Of a stretch of 33,718 bases of DNA, positions 1-8,350 are shown one piece after another. The translations under genes were made by a program, and so were the position numbers. The stretch lies in the IMG/VR virus record IMGVR_UViG_3300042465_003868, positions 1 to 33,718 of that record; one strand, 5' to 3'. How positions within the stretch are numbered: the stretch's first letter is position 1; each line of letters opens with the position of its first letter. The notes beneath the pieces were generated by a model. It did no database searches, was not told where the DNA came from, and saw nothing but the letters and a program-made list of their open reading frames with translations. The stretch is from a virus.

Positions 1-399
1 CGTCGCATCCGCAGCCATGCGCGGGAAGGCGCCCGACGTGCCCCACGTGTTGCCGTAGGTGTCGCCGATCTGCGCGAGCTGATCCTGAAAGGCCAGCGTC
101 GCCGGGTCGATGACGGACGACTGGTAATAGTCCCGCACCGCCTGACCGTCGCCGGGGCCTGCGAGTAACTGCGACAGACCGGCCTGGATCTGCGGGTCCT
201 GATACATCAGGGAGCCCGCACCCTCGAGCGCGGACTGGATGTTCTGGTTCGATCCCGGGGTGATGGCGCCCTGATAGACCTCGGCACCTTGCCCCAGCTC
301 GCTTTCGAGCTTCTTGGAAAGGTTGCGCGTGAGGCGGGCAAGATTCTTGTTTTGAATCCCGCCGCCCGCGTCGCCGAATAGAGTGTCCGTTAGACCCAT
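1..399 (-). CDS. Virion-type protein, C-terminus cut by window edge
   Basis: The frame is open from an ATG at 399 to the left edge without a stop, so only the first 133 residues are visible. The start is preceded by a purine-rich ribosome binding site (GGAGGGGGTAGG). The product begins MGLTDTLFGDAGGG and continues with a polar, helical stretch rich in Gln, Gly and Ala. There is no signal peptide or membrane segment. It is the last visible gene of the long leftward structural operon and starts 3 bases after the stop of the glycine-rich gene at 403-765. An N-terminus of this kind and this position fit an internal virion (ejection) or tail-associated protein, but no family is recognised, so this is inference from context. 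Confidence 0.7.
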   Translation of the reverse strand, partial: MGLTDTLFGDAGGGIQNKNLARLTRNLSKKLESELGQGAEVYQGAITPGSNQNIQSALEGAGSLMYQDPQIQAGLSQLLAGPGDGQAVRDYYQSSVIDPATLAFQDQLAQIGDTYGNTWGTSGAFPRMAADAT

Positions 400-402
400 G
401 AC

Positions 403-765
403 CTACCCCCTCCGCGTCGCGATCGTTGCGAGGAGTTGAGACAGGCCCATCTGCCCCGGGTTCAGGTTCGGCCCGACCTGCGACGTGTTCAGGTGCGGCA
501 TCAGCGGCATCGTGGGGCCGCGGAACGTCGCCGACAGGCGCCGCGCCGCGTCTCCCTGCCCACTGAGCAGCGCGCCGAGTCCGCCCATCGCGGACTTCTG
601 CGTCTGCCCGCTCGGGCCGCCACCCATGCCGCCGGCGCCGCCGCCGTACATAGACTGGAACTGCTGCCAGAGGCCGCCGCCGCCCGCAGCGGCACCGGCT
701 TTCGCCGCGAGACCACCGGCGCTACCCGCCGCCATGCCGCCTACTGCACCGATTAGGGGGATCAT
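403..765 (-). CDS. Small Gly/Ala-rich hydrophobic virion-type protein
   Basis: The product has 120 residues. The first half is almost entirely Gly, Ala, Met and small hydrophobics, with a run of four glycines near residue 28 and further GGG runs up to about residue 50. The second half is more polar. The start has a good ribosome binding site (GAGAGG) about 7 bases upstream. Small Gly/Ala-rich proteins placed after the tail genes in short-tailed phages are often internal or ejection proteins that contact membranes; that role is inferred here. No catalytic motif is visible. It ends in TAG 3 bases before the next gene. Confidence 0.65.
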   Translation of the reverse strand: MIPLIGAVGGMAAGSAGGLAAKAGAAAGGGGLWQQFQSMYGGGAGGMGGGPSGQTQKSAMGGLGALLSGQGDAARRLSATFRGPTMPLMPHLNTSQVGPNLNPGQMGLSQLLATIATRRG

Positions 766-769
766 CTGA

Positions 770-2044
770 TTACCTCTCCACGATCGTGTAAGTCCCGGCC
801 AGCGTGTTGGCCGAAGCGGAACCCACCGCTACCGCCATGATGCAGCTGTTCGGGTAGATACGGATTCCGGGCGCCGGAATGTTGACCGTCGTGCCGATGT
901 TCGCGGCCGTGATCGGGATCGTGACGAGCGGCCGATACAGCATCAGGGCGAAAGTCCCGGACGTGAACGTCGTGCCCGAGTTGAACGAGCTGATCTCTCG
1001 GATGCCCCGGTCGCCGGCCGCGAGCTGGAACGGCATCCACGTCCCAATGACCGGAGTCGCGGGCGACTGCCAGCCGACGAGCGCAGAGAACGTCCCCGTG
1101 TTGGGGCTGTTGTTCTCGCTGTCGCGGTAGGTGATGGTCGTCGTCGCGACTGTCGCCGCGTTGCCGAGAGCCGAGAGGGCCAGGATCGCCGCCTGCACGC
1201 CCTCGCCGTCTGTCGTTCCGTTGATGTCGCGGGCAGGGCCTACGCCGCCGCCCATCGCAATCGCCTGCGCGCCGGCCGCGACCGCGAGGCCGCTGTTGTA
1301 CCAGAGCACGTCGATGAGCTGGACCGTCTCCGCAATCGCGCCCTGAAGCTCGACGCTCGTCAGGTAGAGGTTGCCCGAGGCCGGGTCTTGCAGCAGATGC
1401 GCGCCCGTCTGGGCAGCGCCGGCCGGGTCGGCTGCGTTCGTTGCCACCGAGCAGTCCGTGTCCCAGCCGTTGACGCCCGGAGCGCCCGGCACCGCAGCGC
1501 CCGGGAAGCCCGCGTCCTTCTGGTACATGTACCAGTAGCCCGCCGAATCCTTGGCCGTCGCCGCCTTCTGGAACGGGTAGACTCGGCCGTTGTAGCCCGA
1601 GTCCGTGAGCGGCTGCACCCGGGCGATGCCCGAGGCCGTGTAGAGTGTCCACTTCGAGCCGTCGTAGGCCATCGACTCGCCCGGGGCGAGCGAGGCCGAG
1701 TAGATGGTCCGGTTCGCCGCCGAGCGATCCACCTGCACCGTGACGACGTTGGCCGTGGTCGTGCTCGTGTTCCGCGCGGAGAGCTGCGTCACGAGCCGCC
1801 AGTTCGACGCAGACGGGGCCGCGACAGCCGTCGTCGTCGTCGCCGACGAGATCTGCCCGACCGACGTACCGGGCGTCGTGAGCGCCGTGGCGGTCCGATT
1901 GGCCCACTTGATCTGGTAGTCGACCGGAGCCGTCGTCGTCGTGACGATCTCGAGCGCATCAGTCGATCCCTCAAGCTCGATCGCCCCGGCGATCCCAGCC
2001 CAGAGGCTAGAAACCAGCCAGAGCAGCAGCAGCGATTTCCGCAT
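770..2044 (-). CDS. Structural-type protein with signal peptide
   Basis: The ATG at 2044 is chosen because GGAGGAGG lies 8 bases upstream; a GTG at 2068 is in frame but lies before the ribosome binding site. The 424-residue product starts MRKSLLLLWLVSSLWAG and has a clear Sec-type signal: basic N-region, hydrophobic core, and a probable cut after GIAGA near residue 21. The mature part is rich in Thr, Ser, Ala and beta-forming segments, including an LAPGES-type element near residue 115 that is common in phage virion beta-sandwich proteins. The gene overlaps the 3' end of another signal-peptide gene by 38 bases. The combination of virion-like body and export signal is odd: it may be a secreted protein or a virion protein with a hydrophobic N-terminus. 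Confidence 0.8.
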   Translation of the reverse strand: MRKSLLLLWLVSSLWAGIAGAIELEGSTDALEIVTTTTAPVDYQIKWANRTATALTTPGTSVGQISSATTTTAVAAPSASNWRLVTQLSARNTSTTTANVVTVQVDRSAANRTIYSASLAPGESMAYDGSKWTLYTASGIARVQPLTDSGYNGRVYPFQKAATAKDSAGYWYMYQKDAGFPGAAVPGAPGVNGWDTDCSVATNAADPAGAAQTGAHLLQDPASGNLYLTSVELQGAIAETVQLIDVLWYNSGLAVAAGAQAIAMGGGVGPARDINGTTDGEGVQAAILALSALGNAATVATTTITYRDSENNSPNTGTFSALVGWQSPATPVIGTWMPFQLAAGDRGIREISSFNSGTTFTSGTFALMLYRPLVTIPITAANIGTTVNIPAPGIRIYPNSCIMAVAVGSASANTLAGTYTIVER

Positions 2045-2309
2045 AGCCCGCGCCTCCTCCGCCACCACTACCTGCGCTCATGCAAGTCTCAACGCCTGCG
2101 TCGTCCTTCGAGCACCACTCGCCCGGGGTTCCGCTCTTCGCGTACAAAGCCACCTTGCCCGCCGCAGGGGTCGCCGGGGCAGACGATTCAGTGCCGAGGA
2201 CCGGGCCGACAATGGTCGGATTCGTCAACGTCCACCCGTTCGCGTCGATCCCCTGCGCCATAGCAGCGGACGGCAGCATCACTAGCGCAGCCACGAGTGC
2301 GAATCTCAT
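2007..2309 (-). CDS. Small secreted protein of unknown function
   Basis: The 100-residue product begins MRFALVAALVMLPSAAMAQG, a textbook signal peptidase I signal with an AMA cleavage site before Gln19. The mature part has about 80 residues, one cysteine pair (near residues 67 and 76), and ends in a glycine run followed by a short alanine-rich tail. The ATG overlaps the stop of the upstream gene as ATGA. The mature region resembles the short linker domains found at the N-terminus of phage fibre proteins, but no family is certain. It forms a pair with the signal-peptide gene just downstream, so the two may act together outside the cytoplasm. Confidence 0.75.
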   Translation of the reverse strand: MRFALVAALVMLPSAAMAQGIDANGWTLTNPTIVGPVLGTESSAPATPAAGKVALYAKSGTPGEWCSKDDAGVETCMSAGSGGGGGAGYAEIAAAALAGF

Positions 2310-2740
2310 GATTCAGCCCTCACGCCAAGCGAGACGGCCAGATTCGCGCCGGCCGATAAACCACTCACGATCAGGTCGACCGTCGACATGTCCGCCGCAA
2401 AGTTGTCCGTCGTCACCGAGTACCGGGTCGCCGTCGTATTGGCCGCGATCGGAGTGCCGCCCGTAACGCCCATTGCCGTCGAGTTGATCCGGGGCGTAAC
2501 GCTCGCCGTGCCGCTCGATGTGCGCAGCGCGATCCAGTTCACCGTGTAGTCCTTCTGGGGAATCCACACGATCTGAGTCGTGTTGACGATGACGGTCGAA
2601 TCCACCTGCGGGTAACCGTCGCGGTAGTTTCGCGTGATCTCCTGCGCAAGCTGCCGCAGGGACAGGTTCACCTCGCGCACGACCTCGGACAGAATCGAGC
2701 GCGGCGTCCACGCGACGGGTCGGTGTTTCACTTCAGGCAT
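2306..2740 (-). CDS. Virion-associated protein, beta-rich
   Basis: The start is the ATG at 2740, which shares its A with the TGA of the preceding gene (TGATG). The product has 144 residues: an amphipathic N-terminal helix region (about residues 1-35), then beta-rich Thr/Ser/Val sequence to the end. No signal peptide is present, unlike the next two genes. Its place directly after the nozzle-like protein suggests a small tail or fibre-attachment component. Function is not recognised. Confidence 0.7.
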   Translation of the reverse strand: MPEVKHRPVAWTPRSILSEVVREVNLSLRQLAQEITRNYRDGYPQVDSTVIVNTTQIVWIPQKDYTVNWIALRTSSGTASVTPRINSTAMGVTGGTPIAANTTATRYSVTTDNFAADMSTVDLIVSGLSAGANLAVSLGVRAES

Positions 2741-4665
2741 CAGCCGAAGCTCCTCATCCGGCTCGCGGGCATGAACCACGGCACGATGGCGTCAATCGCA
2801 GCGAACGAGTCGCCCGAGAGCGTCAACGTCAACGTGTGGAAGGTCGCCACCTTGTTGATGAGCACCCGCCGGTAGACGTTGTTCGTCACCACGTCGGGCG
2901 TCAGCGTGACGGTGCGTGTCAGCCCGATGGCGGCCTGGTTGTCTCGAGACCACCCGATCTCGAGCGTCGCCCCATCGGTCGCCGAGGCGTAGATGTCGAT
3001 CCAGCCGAGGTGAGACCGCATCCCGGGGAACGGGGACAGGGCCTGCGATTTCGCTTCCATGACGATGGCGTTGCCGCCGTCTGTGTCGGACTCGTCGAAC
3101 AGGTACACGATGCCGTCCTGGGTCCCGCCGACGAGGCTTCGGAAGCCCGTCGTCCCGCGCGCGGAGTCCCACGAGAACGTCAGCTCATCCCACGTCCGCG
3201 GGCCGAAGCTGTCCCACGTCGAAGGCTGCACGTTCGAGTAGTACCCGAACACGTCAAACGCCATGCGGTACACCGACCACGACAGCTCGTCTTTGTCGTC
3301 GTACTGGGCCGCAAGCACGCGCGAGGGCGTCGTGTCTGCGATACGCGCATAGGACCAGAAGAACGAACGGAACGGGTCATTGCGGGCACCGAAGCTCAGG
3401 TCCCGCTTCGAGGCGTCGAGCTGAAGGATGAAGTCCGGGATCGAAGTGTCCACCCGATACTGCCCGTTCGGATCAATCGCCTCGATGCCGTATTCGGTGC
3501 GGTGCAGCACGCGGTAGCTGTCGGGGACGGCGCCCATCTTCGCCACCGCACCGCGCCGCGCCGTCGTGACCTCCCACCGAAAGGGCTGGGTCGACTCGTT
3601 CGTGTCGACGAGTTCCATCCACCCTTGCTCAAAGCCGATGTAGATCCGATCGGCGATCATCTGGCCCGTGACGATCGCGCCGAGGTGGGACGGCGCGTCG
3701 GCAAACGCGAGGCCCGTCGTATCGTGCGACTCGAAGGCGCCCGACAGGCTCCACCGCGCTCGACGCGGGTAGCGGGTCCCGTTCTCCTTCGTGTTGAAGA
3801 AGATCGCCCGGCCCTTGTAGCGCATGACCAGTAGGCACGTGTCGAGGTCGTTGCCGGCGGACCCGGAGTCGAACTCGGTGTCGATCTCTTCGATGGTCGG
3901 AGCGCCGCCGGGCGTGAACTTGTACACCGGGTCCACGTTGTTCGTGAACATCAGATAGTCGTCGAACGGCCACGACCACACATAGTCCGTAGCGGAACCC
4001 GTGAGGGTCACAGCGGACGCATCCTCTTTGAAGGTCTGCGTCGTGTTGTCGAGGACGTAGATCGAGTTCTCGTCGAATGCCAGCAGCGACTCGGCGCCGT
4101 CTGCGTCCGTGAACGAAGCCACGCCCGTCACCGGATCACCGGCCGGGGCGAAGTAGTTGAGCGTCCCTCGGTTCGCGCCGGGACCGGTGTACGACGGATG
4201 CAGCGCCCAATCGACATTGAACCCGCCGCCGACGATCAGGTAGAAGCCGATCACCGTGGCGCCGGTCGATGCGTCCACCACGTCGATCAAAGGCGCCGTC
4301 GTGTCGGTCAGATCGAGCGGGTACTGAGACAGGTCGAGTCTGGCCTGCAAGGTCCCGGCGCTGGCGTCGGGCCACGCAAACACGACTGTCTCCGGGATGA
4401 TATTGGTAAACAGCCCTTCCGGCGTCACCGAGTGAGTGACCAGATAGTTGGCGTTCGAGTTAGCGCCCGATCCCGTCCCGTTGACCGTCGAAGCCGCCGA
4501 GCCCAGCTCCGACAGACGCGAGTAGCCGCGGCGCTTCTCGAGGCGCCCGCGGTAGATGCGTCCGTCGGTCAGCGTCTGGAATGCCGCAGCCGGCGACAGC
4601 CACGGCTCTTTGCCGGAGAACTGGCCCGCCTGGAAGTCGGCGATCGGGAACGGCTCGTGCGGCAT
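2740..4665 (-). CDS. Tail nozzle / DNA-stabilisation-like protein
   Basis: The 641-residue product starts at the ATG at 4665 (TGATG overlap with the adhesin gene); a GTG-started extension upstream was not preferred. It opens MPHEPFPIADFQAGQFSG and soon has a GRIYRGRLEKRRGY segment, a beginning often seen in short-tailed phage nozzle or hub proteins. The rest is beta-rich with repeated blade-like segments (for example the stretches ending IYVLD, YLMFTN and VYLFDE), consistent with a beta-propeller. T7 gp12 nozzle and P22 gp10 are functional counterparts of similar placement; homology is inferred from layout and composition. It would close the tail channel below the adaptor. Confidence 0.6.
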   Translation of the reverse strand: MPHEPFPIADFQAGQFSGKEPWLSPAAAFQTLTDGRIYRGRLEKRRGYSRLSELGSAASTVNGTGSGANSNANYLVTHSVTPEGLFTNIIPETVVFAWPDASAGTLQARLDLSQYPLDLTDTTAPLIDVVDASTGATVIGFYLIVGGGFNVDWALHPSYTGPGANRGTLNYFAPAGDPVTGVASFTDADGAESLLAFDENSIYVLDNTTQTFKEDASAVTLTGSATDYVWSWPFDDYLMFTNNVDPVYKFTPGGAPTIEEIDTEFDSGSAGNDLDTCLLVMRYKGRAIFFNTKENGTRYPRRARWSLSGAFESHDTTGLAFADAPSHLGAIVTGQMIADRIYIGFEQGWMELVDTNESTQPFRWEVTTARRGAVAKMGAVPDSYRVLHRTEYGIEAIDPNGQYRVDTSIPDFILQLDASKRDLSFGARNDPFRSFFWSYARIADTTPSRVLAAQYDDKDELSWSVYRMAFDVFGYYSNVQPSTWDSFGPRTWDELTFSWDSARGTTGFRSLVGGTQDGIVYLFDESDTDGGNAIVMEAKSQALSPFPGMRSHLGWIDIYASATDGATLEIGWSRDNQAAIGLTRTVTLTPDVVTNNVYRRVLINKVATFHTLTLTLSGDSFAAIDAIVPWFMPASRMRSFG

Positions 4666-5468
4666 CAGGCCACCTCCCGCACGTAGCCCGCGACGCTCGG
4701 ATAGGTGTCGCCCGCAATCCACGTCAGCGTATAGCCGGACTCGCCGAATGCGTTGACGAGGTAGACGGCGGCGGGCTCGAGACCACTCTCCGTCGACAGC
4801 GTGACGCTCGACGGGAGGTCGTCTCCGTCCTCGGCGTCGACTTCGCCAGCCGGCAGTCCGCCGTCCTGGTAGCCGCCTTCGCCGCCGTTGCCGCCCGCAA
4901 TGATCTCGCCCGACGTGTTGTCGATGACGAGGTTTGCGTTACGGCAGAAGATCGCAGCGCCGCCATACTGCGCGGCTGCGCCTCGGGTGTAGCCGCCCTC
5001 GCCTGCGCTCGTGTCGTTGGCACCGGCAGCACCGCCGAGAGTGGTCGTGCCCGCCGCCCCGTCGTCGGCCGTCGTCGATCCGGCAACGCCGTGAAGCCCG
5101 CCCTGCGAGCTCGAGCCCGCACCGCCACCGCCGCCGCCGCCCACGAACGTGTTGCCGTTCGAGGTGTCTCGCCGGCCTCGGTCGCCATTGCCGCCGATGC
5201 CGCCCGCGCCGAGGATCTTGCCCCGGTTCATCAGGAAGACGGTCGACCCGGCCGGGAAGTTCACGATGTTGAAGGCCGGAACAGCCGACGCGCTGCCCTC
5301 GTTCACGTCAGCCCCGATCGTGACGCCATCCTCAATCAGCACCGAGACATGCACCGGATACTCAGGCGAGCCGACATCCTCGAACAGATCCACGTCATTC
5401 ACGCTCGCTCGATACGTGATCGAGAGCGTGTTCCCTTGGATGTTCGGGACCAGCCCGGGGACCGGCAC
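4665..5468 (-). CDS. Glycine-rich receptor-binding adhesin (gp38-like)
   Basis: The start is the GTG at 5468, two bases after the TAG of the preceding gene; frame upstream of it lies inside that gene. The 267-residue product has a beta-rich N-terminal part (to about residue 80), the segment FPAGSTVFLMNRGKILGAGG, then glycine-rich tracts over residues 87-204, including seven glycines in a row near residues 110-116, and a compact C-terminal domain (about 205-267). This is the arrangement of the polyglycine-II sandwich adhesins of the T-even gp38 family, in which loops between glycine helices contact the host receptor. Assignment rests on pattern, not on a search. It is encoded between a fibre-like protein and the nozzle-like protein, a fitting place for a receptor-binding protein. 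Confidence 0.65.
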   Translation of the reverse strand: MPVPGLVPNIQGNTLSITYRASVNDVDLFEDVGSPEYPVHVSVLIEDGVTIGADVNEGSASAVPAFNIVNFPAGSTVFLMNRGKILGAGGIGGNGDRGRRDTSNGNTFVGGGGGGGAGSSSQGGLHGVAGSTTADDGAAGTTTLGGAAGANDTSAGEGGYTRGAAAQYGGAAIFCRNANLVIDNTSGEIIAGGNGGEGGYQDGGLPAGEVDAEDGDDLPSSVTLSTESGLEPAAVYLVNAFGESGYTLTWIAGDTYPSVAGYVREVA

Positions 5469-5470
5469 GG

Positions 5471-6145
5471 CTAGATTGCCGCCAAGCCGGGCAGGGTCGT
5501 TACCGCGTAGGTCCCGTCCTGGCACGACTGGATGTAGACGAGCGTCTTCGCGCCCGATCCGGCCGAAATGGCCGGCGTCACCCCACCCGGGGTCCGGTAG
5601 TTGTTGCCCCACGTGATGACGTGCCCCGCCCCGCTCATCGTGAGGAACAGCAGACAGGTCGTGCCGTTGCTCGCGAGCGCGTTCGTGGGGTTCGAGATGA
5701 TCGTGTCGCCGACGATCGTCGCGTACTTGTACGGCGACAGCGCAAGGTCGATCGCGAGCGTATCAGGCGATCCAGCGCCAGGCGTGACGCTGGCCCACGT
5801 ACCCCACTGGGTGACCGTGTAGGGGCTCTGCTCGTTGACCCGGGGCAGCGAGGACTGCGACACGTCGATGTCGACCCATGCCGATCCTGAGTACCGCTGA
5901 AGCACGATCTTGCCCGATCGGACATCGGTGCGGAAGTAGAGCGAACCCGCCTGCCAGTTGGTGATCGCCGACTGCGCCGCCGCGTTACCGGAGCCGAACT
6001 TGTGACGGCCGCCGTTGGTTCCGCCGGTCGAGAACTCGTGCTCCTGGCCGAGTGCCGTCTCGATGGCCTGATTGTTGTCGCGGATCGCGTTGTCGCCCTG
6101 CGCAATGTTGGCGCTGCCATTGGGCAGATTCTTGTCCCAAGCCAT
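5471..6145 (-). CDS. Tail fibre-like protein
   Basis: The 224-residue product starts at an ATG overlapping the TAA of the adaptor gene (TAATG). Its N-terminus (about residues 8-34) has the NGSANIAQGDNAIRDNNQAI-type element typical of phage fibre attachment domains. Then comes a short beta domain with SGSAWVDID-like sequence and a C-terminal beta-rich domain from about residue 105. It probably forms a trimeric shaft or baseplate component next to the adhesin encoded immediately downstream. No enzymatic motif is present. Confidence 0.65.
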   Translation of the reverse strand: MAWDKNLPNGSANIAQGDNAIRDNNQAIETALGQEHEFSTGGTNGGRHKFGSGNAAAQSAITNWQAGSLYFRTDVRSGKIVLQRYSGSAWVDIDVSQSSLPRVNEQSPYTVTQWGTWASVTPGAGSPDTLAIDLALSPYKYATIVGDTIISNPTNALASNGTTCLLFLTMSGAGHVITWGNNYRTPGGVTPAISAGSGAKTLVYIQSCQDGTYAVTTLPGLAAI

Positions 6146-6771
6146 TAGAAAGACCTCGCCGGAGTGCGCGACTTGGGCCGGGCGCGCGAAATGGTCATGA
6201 GCCGAGAGGCGTACCGCTCGACCGCAGCCGAGTTGGTGGCGAACAGCTCGCCCGCCTCAATTTCGGTGAAGAACTCGGACAGCGCCGCGTGGACGACGCA
6301 CATCGCATGCGTGTCGTTCGCGATTACGGACCCATCCGTCAGCGCCGCAGAAGGCCCACCTCGCGCCGGGATCTCGATGGCGTAGGCCGCGTCAGGGACG
6401 GGTGTCAAGCGTGCCGAGCGGCCGTAGAACAGGGCCGCGATGGGTCGTCCCTGCGATGCCCCGGTCGGCTCGGCCCATCGCTCCTCGAAGATCACAGGGT
6501 TCGACGTAACCCACAGTGGGATGTTCGAGCTAGAATCCGCAATCCACGCATGCTCGCGCGGCGCGATGACGTTCGACGGGTAGGCGTACTCATCTACGCC
6601 GATCGAGGTGGTGAGGGCCCACGTCGTCTCGCTGATCTCGCCGTCGATCGCAGCGGGGATGTCGAATTGGTAGGCGCGATTCAGGAAAGCGTCGATCTCG
6701 CCATCGGACAGGCTATCGGCCAGCCCTGCGGCGATCGTTCGGAACCGGACGCGCATCGTCTCGACGTTCAT
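6145..6771 (-). CDS. Head-tail adaptor-like protein
   Basis: The product has 208 residues. It begins with an alpha-helical segment containing LSDGEIDAFLNRAYQFDIP (about residues 21-39), the kind of sequence found at the start of short-tailed phage adaptor proteins that bind below the portal. This is followed by a mixed domain with conserved aromatic residues and a helical C-terminus. The ATG at 6771 has GGGGA upstream. It lies after the capsid and a small capsid-associated gene, where adaptor genes normally sit. The family call is inferred from this position and the N-terminal pattern. Confidence 0.6.
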   Translation of the reverse strand: MNVETMRVRFRTIAAGLADSLSDGEIDAFLNRAYQFDIPAAIDGEISETTWALTTSIGVDEYAYPSNVIAPREHAWIADSSSNIPLWVTSNPVIFEERWAEPTGASQGRPIAALFYGRSARLTPVPDAAYAIEIPARGGPSAALTDGSVIANDTHAMCVVHAALSEFFTEIEAGELFATNSAAVERYASRLMTISRARPKSRTPARSF

Positions 6772-6789
6772 TCAGGTCCCCGGATGTCA

Positions 6790-6819
6790 GGGGGATCGGG
6801 CCGCCAGACCCGACCCCCC
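6790..6819 (-). other. GC-rich hairpin between structural genes
   Basis: An 11-base inverted repeat (6790-6800 with 6809-6819, one G-U pair, 8-base loop) sits in the 65-base gap after the stop of 6837-7268 and before the adaptor start. No run of T follows on the minus strand, so it is not a standard intrinsic terminator. It may protect the 3' end of the abundant capsid transcript or cause pausing. Confidence 0.4.
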
Positions 6820-6836
6820 GTCTCACCCTGCAGCGA

Positions 6837-7268
6837 TCAGGCGTCGGTCCGGCCGTACAGGACGTGAATCTCCATGATCGGAGCCACGGTGTAGGTGCCG
6901 GAGACGGTCGTCTCGATGTTGAGGCCGACGTAGGTCCCAGCCAGCGTCGCCGCATTGATCGCATCCACGGCGGTCTTTCGAGCCGCTTCGGAGGCAAACC
7001 AAGTCGTCAAGCCAGCCGTACCCGCGTTGTCCGACGCACCCGTGAGGATGGCCGTACCGCCTGCCGTGTTGAGCTCGAGGTCGATCGTCGTGGTGGTCGC
7101 GCCCGTGTCACCACGGAGGCAGACCATGAACACGTCGAGAACCACCGTGCCGGACGGGAGCGGGAACACGACCTCATCGAAAGTGCCCGTCAGGGTCGTG
7201 GGCTGCCATCGGATGGTCCCCCACTGGTACGGCGAGCTGCTTTCACGAACGGGAGTGATGAAACTCAT
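6837..7268 (-). CDS. Capsid-associated small protein (possible decoration)
   Basis: The 143-residue product starts MSFITPVRESSSPYQWGT. It is beta-rich and Thr-rich, with no signal peptide and no cysteine motif. The ATG at 7268 has GGGAG about 11 bases upstream. The gene follows the major capsid gene by 14 bases and is followed by a strong hairpin. Small beta-rich proteins directly after a capsid gene are often decoration or head-completion proteins; that is the most likely role here, but no family is recognised. Confidence 0.65.
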   Translation of the reverse strand: MSFITPVRESSSPYQWGTIRWQPTTLTGTFDEVVFPLPSGTVVLDVFMVCLRGDTGATTTTIDLELNTAGGTAILTGASDNAGTAGLTTWFASEAARKTAVDAINAATLAGTYVGLNIETTVSGTYTVAPIMEIHVLYGRTDA

Positions 7269-7282
7269 GGTTGATTACTCCC

Positions 7283-8350
7283 TTACGCCGGAGCCGTTTC
7301 GGTGGATCGAATGCCCATCACACCGAACGCCTGACTGTTGAAGATCGAACGCTTGAATCCGAGACACGCCGTCGCCGCAATGCCCTTGCGGTGCTTGTAG
7401 TCGCGCTCTTCCTCGATCAGCTTGAAGAACGAACCATCGGTCGTCCCTCGGCTCATCGACTCCCACGCATTGCCGAAGGCAATCGTGCCGGCGCACTTGC
7501 CGAGCATGAGCCCGGTGGTCACATCCCCATTGCGCGGGATGAACTCGCTCTCGTAGAGAACGACGCCGTTGTACTCGCCGAGCGCGCCCGTGAAGATCGG
7601 ATTGTCCGTCCCACGAACGCCGGCCTGCTGCTGAGCCGTGAACCAGGTGATGAGGCCCGAGGTCGAAGCCGTCGCCCGGAGGCTGCGCACCTGATAGGGG
7701 TGCAGGAGGGCGATGTACTTCTCCTGGCCGCCGATCATGAGCGGAGGCATGCGCGGGTTGGCGACCTTCGCCTTGGCAACCGCGTCATCGAAGTCGTCGA
7801 TGTTGAGCGCCGCACCGGTCTTGTCGGTGAGGTGCGCGGCATCGAGCGCCGTGATGGTGTTGCCCGCGAAGTCCGCGGAGCCCGTGTTGGCGCCGAGAGC
7901 GGACTCAACCGACTCGTTGCCGTTGCCACAGAGGCCCGCGAGGTGGGCGATCAGACCCGCCTCGATGAACCACGCGTACCACTCCGAGAGCGAGTCTCGG
8001 CCGTGCTCGCGCAGGTCGTGGACCGTGCGCTGTTGGCTCATCGTCTTGAAGGCGTGGGCCTTCCGCTTGATGTTGACCTTCAGCGTGTCCTGGTGGAAGG
8101 TGAGCGAATCCTCGAAGCCCTCGAGCGTCGAGTCGCCGTTGACGCCGGTGCCACGGTCCTGCGCTCGCAGGTCGTAGTACACGGTGTCGCCCGCGTTCTT
8201 GTCGAGCTCGGTCTTGAGCTGGATGCACGCATTCGAGCCCCGGCCGATCAGCGGGCGAAGCCGCATCTTGCCGAAGGTCTCGACCATGCACATGTCGGAC
8301 CACCGCTTGACGGCCTGAGCCGAATTGGTGGCAAATTCCGTGAATGCCAT
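7283..8350 (-). CDS. Major capsid protein, N4 gp56 type
   Basis: The 355-residue product starts at the ATG at 8350 (MAFTEFATNSAQAVKRW). The frame stays open upstream to 8542, but that extension has no capsid-like sequence and is rejected. The region around residues 25-85 shows the order expected for the N4 gp56 / DUF4043-type coat family: a FGKMRLRPLIG segment, then KTELDKNAGDTVYYDLR, then TLEGFEDSLTF, then KAHAFKTMSQQRT. These proteins form the HK97-fold shell. The length fits the family. It follows the scaffold gene, as in many short-tailed phages. The start lacks a clear ribosome binding site, although this should be the most abundant protein; see the 298-base leader. Confidence 0.88.
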   Translation of the reverse strand: MAFTEFATNSAQAVKRWSDMCMVETFGKMRLRPLIGRGSNACIQLKTELDKNAGDTVYYDLRAQDRGTGVNGDSTLEGFEDSLTFHQDTLKVNIKRKAHAFKTMSQQRTVHDLREHGRDSLSEWYAWFIEAGLIAHLAGLCGNGNESVESALGANTGSADFAGNTITALDAAHLTDKTGAALNIDDFDDAVAKAKVANPRMPPLMIGGQEKYIALLHPYQVRSLRATASTSGLITWFTAQQQAGVRGTDNPIFTGALGEYNGVVLYESEFIPRNGDVTTGLMLGKCAGTIAFGNAWESMSRGTTDGSFFKLIEEERDYKHRKGIAATACLGFKRSIFNSQAFGVMGIRSTETAPA

